In this document: positions 31,169 through 42,330 of the stretch, one piece after another
How positions within the stretch are numbered: the stretch's first letter is position 1
How the letters are laid out: each line of letters opens with the position of its first letter
DNA from: Diphasiastrum complanatum
Taxonomy: Eukaryota; Streptophyta; Lycopodiopsida; Lycopodiales; Lycopodiaceae
DNA length: 64,000 nt
Assembly: GCA_029204225.1 (NCBI GenBank)
Contig: MU832172.1
Location: 19,592-83,591 of the forward strand
Reading direction: 5' to 3'
Notes under the pieces: generated by a model
What the model was told of the DNA's origin: nothing
Databases searched by the model: none
The model's input: the letters and a program-made list of their open reading frames with translations, nothing else
Program-made: the position numbers and the translations under genes

Positions 31169-33048
31169 CTATTCAGTCAATTTTTCTATATTTTCTTTAT
31201 TAGTATTAGGAACTGATAAGGGAATAGCTCCTTCTATAATCGCGTGTTCCTCTTTTTCAGGAAGGGCCTCAATGCCTTTTAAGACAAGAGGACTCTTTGC
31301 TATAATATTGCCTTCCACTGTATTAGGAAGGACTTTTATTCCTTTTTGATCATATAATATAAGATCTGCATCCTGAGCAACCTGAAAGGCTGTTAAAGTA
31401 GGAGCAACTTGCTTTTGAGGGCCCTCGATCTCAGGTGCAACGCTTACACCGTTTTGGGCATAGGTTCTGATCAACTCTTGCCGAAATCTATATACATCGT
31501 TAGGAGTATACGGCTCAAGAGTGAACTGTCATCACAAAACACGAGAATCAGCAAATTACAAACAATGATAGTAAAAGAATATGAATCAAATGAAAGGAAC
31601 TACAAATGAACAGAATATTACCTTTTCAATATCTACATCCACTTGTAAATTATACCACTCAAAAAATAGCTTCGTATTGTACAGGACGAACCATGTACAA
31701 GTAAAAGTATCGTTTTGTTGTACACATTGCATATATAGAACAAAAATTAGTAATATTATGATAGAAATTTTATTTATGCTATGACGATGGATTTGAACTA
31801 AAAAAATAATACATGCATATTAGAGATAAATTGAATATATCTTAAGTGATCTAATGGTTATCTCTCCAATTGAAGTTGTCGTTGTCGGTATTTCCCAAAT
31901 GGCATCATGAAATAGAGAATCAAATTCTCTATGTATATTTGCAGCTGAGTTTAATTTTACAAATAGAAAATTTGATTCCCCCTCCTTATTTATCTTTACA
32001 GAAAGAATGTTCAGGCTCCAATGCCAACTGCAACAACCAAAATGCAAATATCGATAAATCCATACTTATGAAAGCAATCCTTACTTATTAAAGCAATGAA
32101 GCATGCAACAATCCAGATTAAAACAAGAAAAACAAAAGAGCAATCCTTACTTATTTTCATATGGAATCAAATAGAATTTTGCCACAGGACTGCATTTGAT
32201 AAAATATACAGTCTTCTCAAAATTGGCAACTTTTGCCTTTATCGCTCCATGAAAAATGGACTAACAACAAAAACTATACCATGAGAATTGGAACTAATAC
32301 TATTCTACAAAAAAGATACTTCGGCTTCTACTATTACATCTGAAATTTCTGAGGTTTTATCTTTCAGCTCGGCACAAAATTTGGGACCTAATTTAAAGCT
32401 TGTATGTGAATCTGGAAGAAAAAAATCAAAAAAATTATCGAGAAGATCAATTTTATTAGCTAGGTAGGCCTTGTATTGGTTACAATGGTCAGAATCAAAA
32501 TAAACTTGGGCAGAATCTTATGGAATTCTTACAAAAAGATTATGTACAGAAGCATAAAAAGAAGTCGAAACAATATTTATAGATTTCTCTATTATTTTGT
32601 CGAGCTCCTCTTGGGTAATCAACTCTTTTAGTGAAGAAACCTGTTGAGGAGCTGGACGAATAATAGGAGGAGAAAGGAGTGAAGATTCTCAATCTGAATG
32701 AGATTCTCCAGCATCTGACTCAAAGCTCAAGATGATCTGGGGTCTCTTGGTCGGGATAACTCTAGGAGGAAGGGAAGCACCTGGCCTTCGAGATCCAGCC
32801 TTCTTGGGGACAGTCTGCTTCCTCTTCCTCCTAGAGGGAGTCCGCAAGTTGGTTCTATCCAGAGGCAGGTCTCTGGAGGTGCTGGCATTATCAACATACA
32901 GACTAGAAAAACGGTCCCGAAGCCTTCTGAGAATGACGCGATCTTTTGGCATGATGGTGACATGCTTACCATGCACTGCCACAAGACAAGTATCCTCAAA
33001 AAACTGGGACAAAAAATCATTAGAGAAAATATGGGCCCAAAGAGGGCC
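31169..33048 (-). pseudogene. Spliced gene U2 encoding the C-terminal half of a histone H3-like fold plus a long tail
   Basis: Read leftward, an exon begins at 33048 after TTCTTATAG. It encodes SNDFLSQFFEDTCLVAVHGK, then HVTIMPKDRVILRRLRDRF. Canonical H3 has [20 protein letters not shown] followed by IQLARRIRGER in this place, so helix 2 end, loop 2 and helix 3 of the histone fold are conserved. A tail follows: TPSRRKRKQTVPKKAGSRRP (basic), an acidic patch (FESDAGESHSD), a stop, then in the same frame KELITQEELDKIIEKSI, one more stop, and open sequence to 32305. A further exon, 31525-31169, starts after GATGACAG and reads YTPNDVYRFRQELIRTYAQN, ending NIEKLTE. No exon for the H3 N-terminal tail or helix 1 was found upstream. 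The tail is unlike any core or centromeric H3. Two in-frame stops suggest a pseudogene or a short product. Confidence 0.65.
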
Positions 33049-33429
33049 CTATAAGAAATGCCATGTAGGAGAGAGAAAAATAACTATAAAGTAATTATAA
33101 TATTATTTTCTAACTTCTTTACGCATTTGCCCGCACTACTTTCCATGTAAATGAATGCACCTTAGTTTAGTCACATCAAACTTCACTGGTGTTTAACCAT
33201 AGTTAAAATATAACTTTTCAAAATGCTGAAATATTCCCTCCCAATAGTCAGGAACACTAAAAAATTTGAATTAGGAGTGACATTTCTGAAAAAAGCCTAC
33301 GCCATCTCTATCTCCAGGGTCAAAAACAAGTGTTTAGCGCCATCTCTATCTCCAGTAGAGTTGTTAGCACCATCTCCAGCTTTGTTACTACTGTACTGAT
33401 GACAAAGCTTTATCATCTTCATGTAGATC
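33049..33429. other. Spacer between U2 and U3
   Basis: A 380-base stretch without a gene. It contains an imperfect tandem repeat GCCATCTCTATCTCCAG at about 33302, 33341 and (shortened) 33371. It could hold divergent promoters, since U2 and U3 are transcribed away from each other, but no TATA element stands out. Confidence 0.35.
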
Positions 33430-35806
33430 TGTCACCAGAATATGCTCCGCTCAGGACAAGAAATTCAAAGCAGCCCAGATTGTCAACTTATGATATGGTC
33501 TAATACAGGGAGGAAAAGCTAAAGCATGTAGATTGGTTATCAGGAACATTGTATCCTATTGATCCATGTTCATTGCAACATCTATATTTTCATTCGGTGA
33601 GTCAATTAATAATCTATATGTGTCACGGTAAAAATGGCCTTTTGGGTTACTGTGAGAATTTGATGCTCTATGGGAATGCACATTTAATGCAAAGAATACA
33701 TTATTTGGAAGAGGAATCAAGGAAAATATCAAAGGAGTGCGAAGAAAATTCTACAAAGATGAAAACTTGTTTGGATGAAAATGAGATGCTCAAGGAGGAG
33801 ATCCGAAGGTTGAAATCTTCTTTGCATCATTATACAACTAGTAATGATGAGATAAAAGTTGCATTTCAATCCATGCGTATCTCATATTTGTCTCTTGTTA
33901 AAGATATGGATGTGCTCAACAGAAAGGTCTGAAGCAACAAGAGGAAAAGACTGGTAAACAAGGATATATGTGATCTATCCTTCAGAGGAGGTCATAGAAA
34001 AAGACGAATCCGTGCATTCAAGTAAGTTATAGCTTATTTGATACTGAAAATTACTTGAACTTTTTGATTCATTCATAATCACTAATTTTCTTATTTATTC
34101 ATTTCAACTTTCTGTTGATTTGCTTATTATACACTGTTGTGAATACTATGAGTGTCCTAATTTCTACTGACATTTTCATGAACATTATGTTTGCAATGCA
34201 GATCAGCATTGGTTGTTGAAGACCATTTGGCCGATGATATTTCAATTGGAAACTCACTAGGCTCTATCTTGACTTCTAAATCTATGAAATCAATGTTAAA
34301 TAATAACAAAATGAAAAAGATTAAGGCTTCAGTTAGTGATAGCATTATGGCTTGAAGTAGAAAAAATATTAGACACTACATTGCTTCAGGGAGCATGTGA
34401 CTTTTCTAGCATTAGTAGGGAAGCATATGCAACAATGTTTAAGATGATAAAGGAGGCATTTGCACAGGTAAATATTAAAAAGTTTCCAATCCCACGACCA
34501 TTTCATCTTAAGAAAATAGAGACATGTTAGACCATGGTATGCAGACAATAGTTGGTAATCCATCTCATATCAATGAAGTGTATTGCTCGAAAGGAGAAAG
34601 TCTAGCATATAACAATTCATACAATTTATTTATTGACATTTATCAATTATTAACATTCATCATAAATTTTACGGTATTACAGATGAGAATGTCAATAACA
34701 AGTTGATAGTTGTTCTCAAGTTAGATGAGTCTGAAATTATAAAAGGACAAAAAATGGAAAAGGGTCAGTCTCACAATCATGAATGGAACACTTTCAAATT
34801 TAGAAGACTTAGAAGGCCTTAATTTCAGTGTTCAATCAGAAAATGATATCTTATGGTTGGCAGCATTTCATGTATAGCAGTTCCTTTGCATAATAAATAG
34901 GGATAATTATTTGAATATGAATTTCATATCTAAAATATTCTCTGTGTTAATATTATGAGGCTAATCACATTTTTGTATTCTCTTATAGGTGCTGAAAGAA
35001 GACCATAACACTCTCTCATGGATATTTAATAGAACATCATATCCTATCACCATATAAAATCACATGGAGGGAGTTCCACTCAATATTCCTGGAATTGGCA
35101 CTTTCAACATTGAATGGCATTTAGCAAGAGATCTGAAGACATTAGAATTTAAGTTCAATGTATCTCAAGGCGCTAACTCTAAACACCCTTGTTTGTACTG
35201 CATGAAAACAACAAAAGACATGACAAGGAGTACATGAATATCAAGAGATCGAGAAGATCCTAATTGGAAACCTGTACTACCGATTCCTCTACGAAATCTT
35301 CATATCTGTACATTGCATGCGGATGTGCGTATTATAGAAAAAATAATATATCTCACATCTTGTTTGCATGGGATTCCGAGCCAGAGGCCTCTACAGAAGA
35401 AGCTGTTTCCAGATTAGAGGATGTATTCTCCAAAGCAGACTTATATAAGGACCACGTTAAAATAAAAAAAGATGAAAAGTTATCAGGTAAAACAGGAAAT
35501 ATTCCATGCAAGCCGAGCATTGGAGGATCCAAAGCTCGAAGATTTTTATCAAATTATTCTGGCAAACAATCCAAGGTTCAATACACGGTTTGGAAAGAAA
35601 TTATTGCAGCAAGTCTAGATTTTGAAGAAGAAGGTTCTACTCGTATACACAAAGTAGAATTTTGGAAAAAGTTAGACAACATGGTGAAATACTTGAGAAA
35701 AGATAAATTTTCAAATACTGATGTTCAAATGATACAAAAAACAACCAATGAATTTGTGGATGCAGTTTAGAGTGCATGGGGTGTTGATCATATAACACAT
35801 TATATG
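33430..35806 (+). pseudogene. Spliced transposase-like gene U3 (unclassified DDE-type, decayed)
   Basis: Pieces in order: DWLSGTLYPIDPCSLQHLYF before a GTGAGT donor (33597); a coiled-coil exon (IHYLEEESRKISKECEEN, LDENEMLKEEIRRLKSSL) to about 33925; a GTAAGT donor near 34024 and TTTGCAATGCAG acceptor (34200); FPIPRPFHLKK; VGNPSHINEVYCSKGE; VLKLDESEIIKGQKME (about 34715); IEWHLARDLKTLEF (about 35110); SQGANSKHPCLYCMKTT; DPNWKPVLPIPLRN and HICTLHADVRIIEK; KPSIGGSKARRFL. The ordered D-containing lines and the GAN(S)xxxPCxxC motif resemble an unclassified transposase-like family that I recall as common in invertebrate genomes; this link is from memory. LDES and LARD are candidate first and second catalytic aspartates. 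A frameshift near 35370 and several stops inactivate it. A GTAAG donor after HITHYM (35806) suggests a lost 3' exon. Confidence 0.5.
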
Positions 35807-36230
35807 GTAAGATTTTGATTTTATACTATGATAGACAAATATGTACAATTAAATTAGATACTTTTGGTACTGATTTAGATTATGTTTTTATGACATACAA
35901 CACATATTACGACATCATTCGACATTCTTTGCAAGAAATAGTGGAAGTCTTAGCATATGGTCACATCGCAAGGAATGGAAAAACCTCATTGACACGCAAG
36001 AGCGACATTTCATAAAAGTACACAACATGGCGGGACTAGCACAAAAAACAGCTATATACTGCAGCTTTTCCAATGGTTTTACAGAAGAATCCAAATTCGT
36101 CATAATACAAAATTGACGGATTATAAAAAATTTCAAAAAGCATGCAAATTTATACAAGCCCATAGGCTATAGACACACAATAAAATTTTGTATATTAAAT
36201 AAAAATATTTACAAAGTACAATTCAGGAGT
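35807..36230. other. Spacer between U3 and U4
   Basis: Possible 3' remains of U3 on the plus strand (IIRHSLQEIVEVLAYGHIAR near 35910-35980). The remainder is AT-rich with no supported gene. Confidence 0.3.
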
Positions 36231-36232
36231 AT

Positions 36233-37290
36233 CTAATCTGCTTCCAATATTTTTTTCAATGAAAGTTGCAACTTAGAATCATGCAACAATTTTCTTCTTT
36301 CGTATGGATCCAATAGCTCATAGTTTTCATGCTTACTCATATCAACGTAAGCATCATACACTGCAAGATGAGATGATCTGAACATGGAATTCACTGGTCC
36401 ATATCCTAAAATTTTAATCGCAATAGTTTTCTTTACAAAAATTATTTCATGCATCTTTTGGAATTATGTCCTCCAAGAAAATGAGACAGTGCCTTGATTG
36501 CCATAATCATAGTTTCACCGTGTTGATGAAACTTTGAATGGGCAACACTTATCTCATTATTCTTGAAGGACTTCAGATAGTGACCCAGTGCATGATCTCT
36601 TGAAAGTTCTCCAGCAGAAGATCTTTGCCCTCCTCAACGGATTGCGAAATCACCAAGGAAAATTGTTTCTTGAAATGATAAAAAACAAAGTAAGCTCCAG
36701 TATATAATCTAGCATAACAAATCTACTAGTACTTGATAAGAGACAAAAACTTACACATTCGGATTTGTCTTCTCTGATTGCTGTCTCTCCATCAATATTA
36801 TGTCCACCTTTCGATGTCAATATTGTTGGTGAATAGACAATTGGCTATGGAAAACCAAGTTGACTTTGGATTCTAAGAAACTCTTCCTCATAAGGTAGAT
36901 CATCTTCTTTGTTGCACATTTTTTCCACGACCATTTTCAAGCAATCTTTCTTTGAATAAAACTTATCATTATGTACATCGTCAACACCAGGGAGAAGAAC
37001 ATCAGCATCAAAATCATTTATATCCGAAAATTCATCAAGCTCTTTGCACAAAATGCAAAGGGTCTCAGCTTCAGTGAAGTCAAAAAGGTCTGGTATATCC
37101 AATATTGTCAAAAAGGAACTATTATCTATGTTATGAGTAGGCAAAGTGATCAAAGATTTATCAGAAGGAGAAAGGATAGTGGGTGTTTTAGGGCCTATAA
37201 AACTGGCCCTATTTCGAGCATGATCAAAATCAGAACAATCATGTAACTGAACACTCGTGTCAATAAAAAAAGTATCTATATCTACAATCT
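36233..37290 (-). pseudogene. Spliced unknown gene U4 (decayed)
   Basis: From about 37290 leftward the frame is open for some 150 codons: KYEKSKIVDIDTFFIDTSVQ, FIGPKTPTILSPSDKSLITL, an acidic middle (FDFTEAETLCILCKELDEF, DINDFDADVLLPGVDDVHND), then YSKKDCLKMVVEKMC and a stop at 36845. It continues in frame to a GTAAGTTTTT donor (about 36752). The next exon starts at 36668 after ATCATTTCAAG and, across one frameshift, reads SAGELSRDHALGHYLKSFKN, FHQHGETMIMAIKALSHFLG and YGPVNSMFRSSHLAVYDAY, ending SLKKILEAD. No family is recognised. Conserved splice sites and composition mark it as a former gene. It lies next to the transposase-like U3, on the opposite strand. Confidence 0.45.
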
Positions 37291-38184
37291 TTGACTTTTC
37301 ATACTTTGTACTTGTAGTGCATTATTCTGGTCAAAATTTCAAAATTTCAGCAACTACAATCATTGATCCTGATTTTCTAGAAGAAAATGTGCTAGATGTA
37401 TCTCATATGTGCACAATCTGCTATTATGCCACTTTTTACTGATATACGAATGTGGCTATGTTACAGAGTAGCTATGAAATTCTATGGCATATTCAAATGT
37501 CATACTCAATTTTCAAATGACAGTTATATCAGAGAAATTAGAGCTATTTTTACTACGTTACTATTTTTAGTAAGTTTGTTAAATATCAATAAGCTATTTC
37601 TAGCAACACTCATAAGTGACTTTGATGGATGATAATATCGACAGTTGCTAAGTATTTTTATTAAATGGCAATTTTTTGCCATATTGTAATGATGAAATGT
37701 ACTTTATATCATGACTAATAAAGGATGCCCAGGTACCTTTAAGGCACTGACTTAAGTTTCAAGGAAAGGTCCAAAGGCTAAGGGTCCTGCAAACAATGAC
37801 AAGCAAAGTTCAGTTCAAGACAAAGACAACAAACCAGTGAAAATACCCTTTTGAAGATTAAGGATGTCCTTAAATGATTAGGACCATGACCTTATCATAA
37901 GGTCCAAAAAGATTCCACAAAACAAAATACGTTGGCAAGTTCAAAATCGTTCAAATAGTAATTAACCACGATCCATCAAAGATTATCGAAGAAAATTTGG
38001 AGTTATAGCTCAATTCAAGGATTTAGTAACATTGCTTCACAATTGAAGAGGTTCTAGATAAAAATCGATGAATCCTTATCGATTGAGGACACTGCAAAAT
38101 ATACCAGTCAAAATAAAATTTTGCAAGTGAAAATGCTTATAAGACATTCAGGTGTCTTGGAAGAAAAGAATTGACGAGGTCATC
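37291..38184. other. Unassigned AT-rich stretch
   Basis: Two plus-strand frames of 61-78 codons (37257-37442, 37396-37632) show no known motif. The segment 37740-37790 (CTGACTTAAGTTTCAAGGA, GGTCC) weakly resembles 18935-18965 (CTGACTTAAATTTCAAGGA, GGTCC). This could be a shared repeat end or chance. Confidence 0.3.
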
Positions 38185-38368
38185 CAATGGGTTTTTTCCC
38201 AACTGGTGGTTCTACCAAATCCCATGTGCTACGCTTAGCAATTGACTCCATCTCCTCTCCTATGGCCTTGACCAGAATGTCATCATCCTTCGCTTCACCA
38301 TAAGTCGAAGGTTCTTTGCTTTGAATAATGCTAGATGAGAGAGCATAATTTGCTTCATACCTTTCAGG

Positions 38369-39541
38369 TTATGTCTTCTCTCTTGTTGATCTTCGTAGCT
38401 CTCCCTGGCTAGATGATCCTAGAAAGTCATCCATATCGTGGCTCTCCAACAATCTCTCAAACCACTTAGGGAGCTTCTTGTCAGGTGATCGGCTTCCTAG
38501 TGAAAATGTATCCCATGGTACATCCTTCTCCTTGGATTTATCGCCTGCAACTTCAATCCTTCTTGCACCAAAAGGTTTATCTCTACCTCTCCAACCTGTT
38601 TCTTGGGGTTGAGTAGTAGTATCTTGAGATGTATCATCTTTTTCATCACTTGGAAGGTCAATGAATGGATCATCATCAGGAGGTATCCTCACTATACCAT
38701 CTTTTCCACTGGATGTATCTATTATCTCAGCATCCTCGTCTTCATACATCTTGGATTCATCAAAGATAACATCACGGCTTACATGGATTTTGTTTTCCAC
38801 TAGATCAAAACATCTATACCCCTTCACACGATCATCATATCCTAGGAATATACACTTGATAGCTTTTACATCAAGTTTACGTCTCTCTTCCTTACGAATG
38901 TGTACAAAGGCCTTACATCCAAAGATTCGCAAGTGGTTCACCTTTGGCTTCTTCTTCGTGAATGCTTCCTCAGGTGTTATCTTTGGTGTGGCAATGGTAA
39001 GACTTCTATTTTGAAGATAGAATGTCGTACTGCATGATTCTGACCAAAAATCTTTTGGTAGTTTCATCTCAGCTAGCATAGATCTGGCACTTTCCACAAT
39101 CGTACAATTCTTGCGCTCAGCTACACCATTGAAATAAGGAGTACAAGCTTGCGTAAATTGTCTTTTAATCCCACATTGATCACAAAGATCATTGAAGTCA
39201 TTAGACTTGTACTCCCCTCCACTATCTGTTCTTAGGACTTTGATTTTCCTACCTATCTGATTTTCAACCAATGCTTTGAAGCTCTTCAAGTTGTCAAATG
39301 CATCTGATTTCTTCATCAAGAAGTAGATCCACGTCTTACGTGACATATCATCAATAAAGGTCATGAAATAGAAGACTATACCTAAGAACATTGTCCTCAT
39401 AGGCCCGCATAAATCTATGTGAATTAAATCTAGGATGTTCTTTGCTCTTGCAACACCACCTTTATTGAACTTCTCTCGATGCTGCTTCCCATATACACAA
39501 GATTCGCACATCGATTTCAAGTGATCTTCTATGGTAGGCAC
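38369..39541 (-). pseudogene. Copia-4 integrase and pre-RT region
   Basis: About 390 open codons. CESCVYGKQHREKF is the end of the integrase zinc finger. The core follows: LDLIHIDLCGPMRT (first Asp), FIDDMSRKTWIYFL, VLRTDSGGEYKSNDF (second Asp) and CTPYFNGVAERKN (catalytic Glu). HLRIFGCKAFVHIRKEERRK and IFLGYDDRVKGYRCFDL close the integrase C-terminal part, then an acidic linker. The frame meets a stop after RSTREKT but continues in frame (SSSIIQSKEPSTYGEAKDDD, MESIAKRSTWDLVEPP) to about 38185. The start is artificial: it is the deletion junction. Confidence 0.92.
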
Positions 39542-39544
39542 AGC

Positions 39545-40083
39545 GGCTGCCCACAGCCTTTTCTAAGCTCAGTCAGCCTACTGTGGCGCCCTGCTGCATG
39601 GATTTATAGCTCCCAAAAACGTTTTGTACAGAGAGACATTAGTGGTTTTGCCTCCAAAAAACCCTGACTCACAAACTCTCCATAACAAGGGAGACAATGT
39701 CTCCTCCTGTAGCTCGTGGCTATCTATGGCCACTTGGGAGTTGCCCTGCCCTACCAAAATGTCTACCTCCAGATTCTGAACAGCCTCCTACAGAGAAAGC
39801 CTTCCATTTTTTTGCCAAAAAAACCATAGTTGGCATTTTCCCATAGCTTTTGAGAAAGGTACAATTGCTCATAGTCTGCTCCATGTCTGACCCTGCCCTC
39901 CTGGCAATCACTTGGACTCTTCCATACTGTGCTAGGTAGCACTTTACAGTGTTCAATTCCGTCAAGTACAGAGAAAGATCCGTGACTTTACGTTTTTCAA
40001 CCCACCATAAACCTCGAACTCTTAGAAGACTATTCTCCCGAAGCTCTCTTCAACGACGACGTTGTACTATGTACACTCCCTGT
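39545..40083 (-). other. Copia-4 leader region
   Basis: Sequence between primer site and deletion junction. An 81-codon minus-strand frame (39965-39720, MTELNTVKCYLAQYGRVQVI) may be the start of gag, but it lacks the usual copia gag wording and is followed by stops. Confidence 0.4.
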
Positions 40084-40085
40084 AC

Positions 40086-40371
40086 GGCTCTAATACCAAC
40101 TTAGAATTTGCTTTGCAAAGGAACACAGATCATGCTACGCAGTAACACAGACAGAAAACACTCTCTATAGCAAGCTCACATAGCAACTGTATTTCACAAA
40201 ATGAAATTACACTGTACATATAGTTGTTCACTCAGGCAACCTGTGCATGACCCAGGTTGCCGTTGGCGGGACGCGTGTCTCATCAACTTGCCTCGTGGCG
40301 AGGCCAACTGATCCTTATCAACTGATAGGACCCACAGTACAGTAGCACAATGATTCTACTTTAATTCTAAC
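40086..40371 (-). repeat. Copia-4 5' LTR and primer site
   Basis: The LTR (40371-40101) runs TTAGAATTAAAGTAG to GCAAATTCTAAG, with AATT/TCTAA inverted ends that look like TGTTAGAATT...AATTCTAACA after mutation. The primer site TTGGTATTAGAGCC at 40099-40086 differs by one base from the plant initiator-Met pattern. Confidence 0.8.
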
Positions 40372-40816
40372 TAGAATTCCTTTTGCTTCGTCTTTATTGA
40401 ACTATTCAAACATTTTGAATTTTTTAAATTCTCGCATCTAGATGAATAAGAAATTATAACCAGAAAGATAATTGTTATTGTTTACTTTGTAGTTTCTAGT
40501 TGTTGCTAAAATTAAAGGGGTAACTACATATAAGCATCAGTCAATTTGATTTCAAGCATTTTCAATCACCTAATATGATGCTTTAAGAACCACAAAGTGG
40601 ATTTTTCAATTTGTATTGGAAGTTCCAAGGTTTGAATACATATTAGGTATATTCTATAATATTGAACCTTAATTTAGATCTAAATGTCTATGAAGCTGGC
40701 CTTCATTTCTAGTTGAGTTGAAGGTTTTAGATGATGAATCCAAGATTATAACATTAGAAGTCTCTAAAAATACTCATGAATTAAATTTGAAGTACTAAAG
40801 CCTATGCATTATGCTA

Positions 40817-40905
<89 letters not shown>

Positions 40906-41574
40906 TCAACTTTCAAGAGTCAAAACCTCTCAAAGAAAATGCCACTTGTGACCTGTCAAAATCCATCTTGTAAGTTGTTATTAACTTACTTGATACTTCT
41001 AACTTCATGAATCATGACTCGTTTGTAATTAGTAAGTAGTAGTTACATTAATTTATTGATTAGAAAGCAATAACTAAAACTTAGCACTTACTACTTAGTG
41101 GAGCTATTGAGTCTAGAGTCCAGAGTCCAAACCATAAAATTAAATAGATAGAACTTCAAAGTTTAAAGACTAATGTTCAAACTTGATTCTTGAAAGTTTA
41201 AACACAATGCACATATTAGATAATGTAACAAGCAAGTTGTAACGGTACTTCCGACATCTCATCAAAATTGACATATAAAATGAATTTTCAAGTAGATTAG
41301 CTTCCTTAAATTCGGTTACAGCCTTAGGATCTTGAAAATTGAGCAACTGTGCTGCATTGCAAATCTGACTTTGTTCAACAAGGCTTGCCTTGTAACGGAG
41401 TTAATTGTTCCATTGGCAAGTGCTTATTCATAAACAACAAAGCTTTTGAAGCCTTGAAGTCATCCTCTGACAGGCAGGGTGAATATACTATAATGAGCAC
41501 CTACAAAACTGGTCATCGTGATCCCATGTACAGAACAGAATTGTATAAAAAGTAGACTCTACTTTAAGGAAGAG
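40372..41574. other. Unassigned stretch between inverted Copia-4 LTRs
   Basis: Contains the CT microsatellite (40820-40900) and a 68-codon plus-strand frame at 41349-41555 (FVQQGLPCNGVNCSIGKCLF, with Cys pairs; ending HRDPMYRTELYKK). No family is recognised for that frame; it abuts the solo LTR and could be a host exon or an element scrap. Confidence 0.3.
40820..40900. repeat. (CT)n microsatellite
   Basis: About 40 uninterrupted CT units. The Leu/Ser frame across it is an artefact of the repeat. Confidence 0.97.
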
Positions 41575-41846
41575 AGTTAGAATTAAAGTAGAATCACTGT
41601 GCTACTGTACCGTGGTCCTATCAGTTGATAAGGATCAATTGGCCTCGCCACGAGGCAAGTCGACGGGACACGCGTCCCGCCAACGGCAACTTGGGTCATG
41701 CATGGGTTGCTTGAGTGAACAACTATATGTACAGTGTAATTTCATTTTGTGAAATACAGTTGCTATGTGATCTTGCTATGGAAAATGTTTTCGGTCTGTG
41801 TTACTGTGTAGCATGATCTGTGTTCCTGTGCAAAGCAAATTCTAAG
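41575..41846 (+). repeat. Solo LTR of the Copia-4 family, inverted
   Basis: GTTAGAATTAAAGTAGAATCAC through GCAAATTCTAAG, about 90% like the reverse complement of 40101-40371 by eye. No primer site follows on the right and no coding part on the left, so it is a solo LTR. With 40101-40371 it makes a large inverted repeat around 1.2 kb. Confidence 0.85.
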
Positions 41847-42330
41847 TATTCTTTGCTTCAAAACATAGATTATCTTCATCTACAAATTACAACCTAAAGT
41901 TGTGAAATAATATCATGTAGATGTAGATATTATTATGCTTGGAAGTAGCTTTCAAATACTTGGCAGAGCACAAAAGTTTATACATATGAGCAAGCCATAT
42001 TATACATGATTTGTCTATTCTTTAAAAGGTCCGTCTCCATATTTGACACTTGGTGAATGATTTGCTTTGTTCCATTGATTGTAACCATCGTTCATGGCTC
42101 ATTTTGTGCAAATATGTGTTATGCAATCATTTGTTTCCTTACGTGTAACCTCTAACCTAGAATATGGAAACACTCTACAAAATTGAAAGTGAGCTTGAAA
42201 TATTGAAAGTGAAAGTCATATATTGCATTTTCAAAATCATCAGAGAAAGTACATAGTACATCTTAGGAATCAAGATTGAGAGCCCTCTACAGTATCTCAT
42301 CATGAAAGCCAATGAAAGGCTTTGGCTTAA
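41847..42330. other. Unassigned stretch
   Basis: AT-rich, no supported gene or repeat boundary. It separates the solo LTR from the hAT pseudogene. Confidence 0.35.

Larger units (their letters stand above)
38185..40371 (-). mobile_element. Copia-4: internally deleted copia element
   Basis: Minus-strand order: LTR (40371-40101), primer site (40099-40086), leader (to about 39545), then directly integrase (39541) and the start of RT, ending at PPVGKKPIG near 38185. Gag, protease and the integrase N-terminus are missing, and the RT and 3' LTR are cut off. A second LTR of the family stands alone in the opposite direction at 41575-41846. Confidence 0.8.

Noticed and set aside
32689-33048. Centromeric H3 (CENH3) as the identity of the H3-like exon
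   Set aside because: The loop reads VTIMPKD as in canonical H3 rather than the VTIMKKD-type loop I recall for plant CENH3, and the long C-terminal tail fits neither.
40804-41010. Frame with a long Leu-Ser repeat
   Set aside because: Direct translation of the (CT)n microsatellite.
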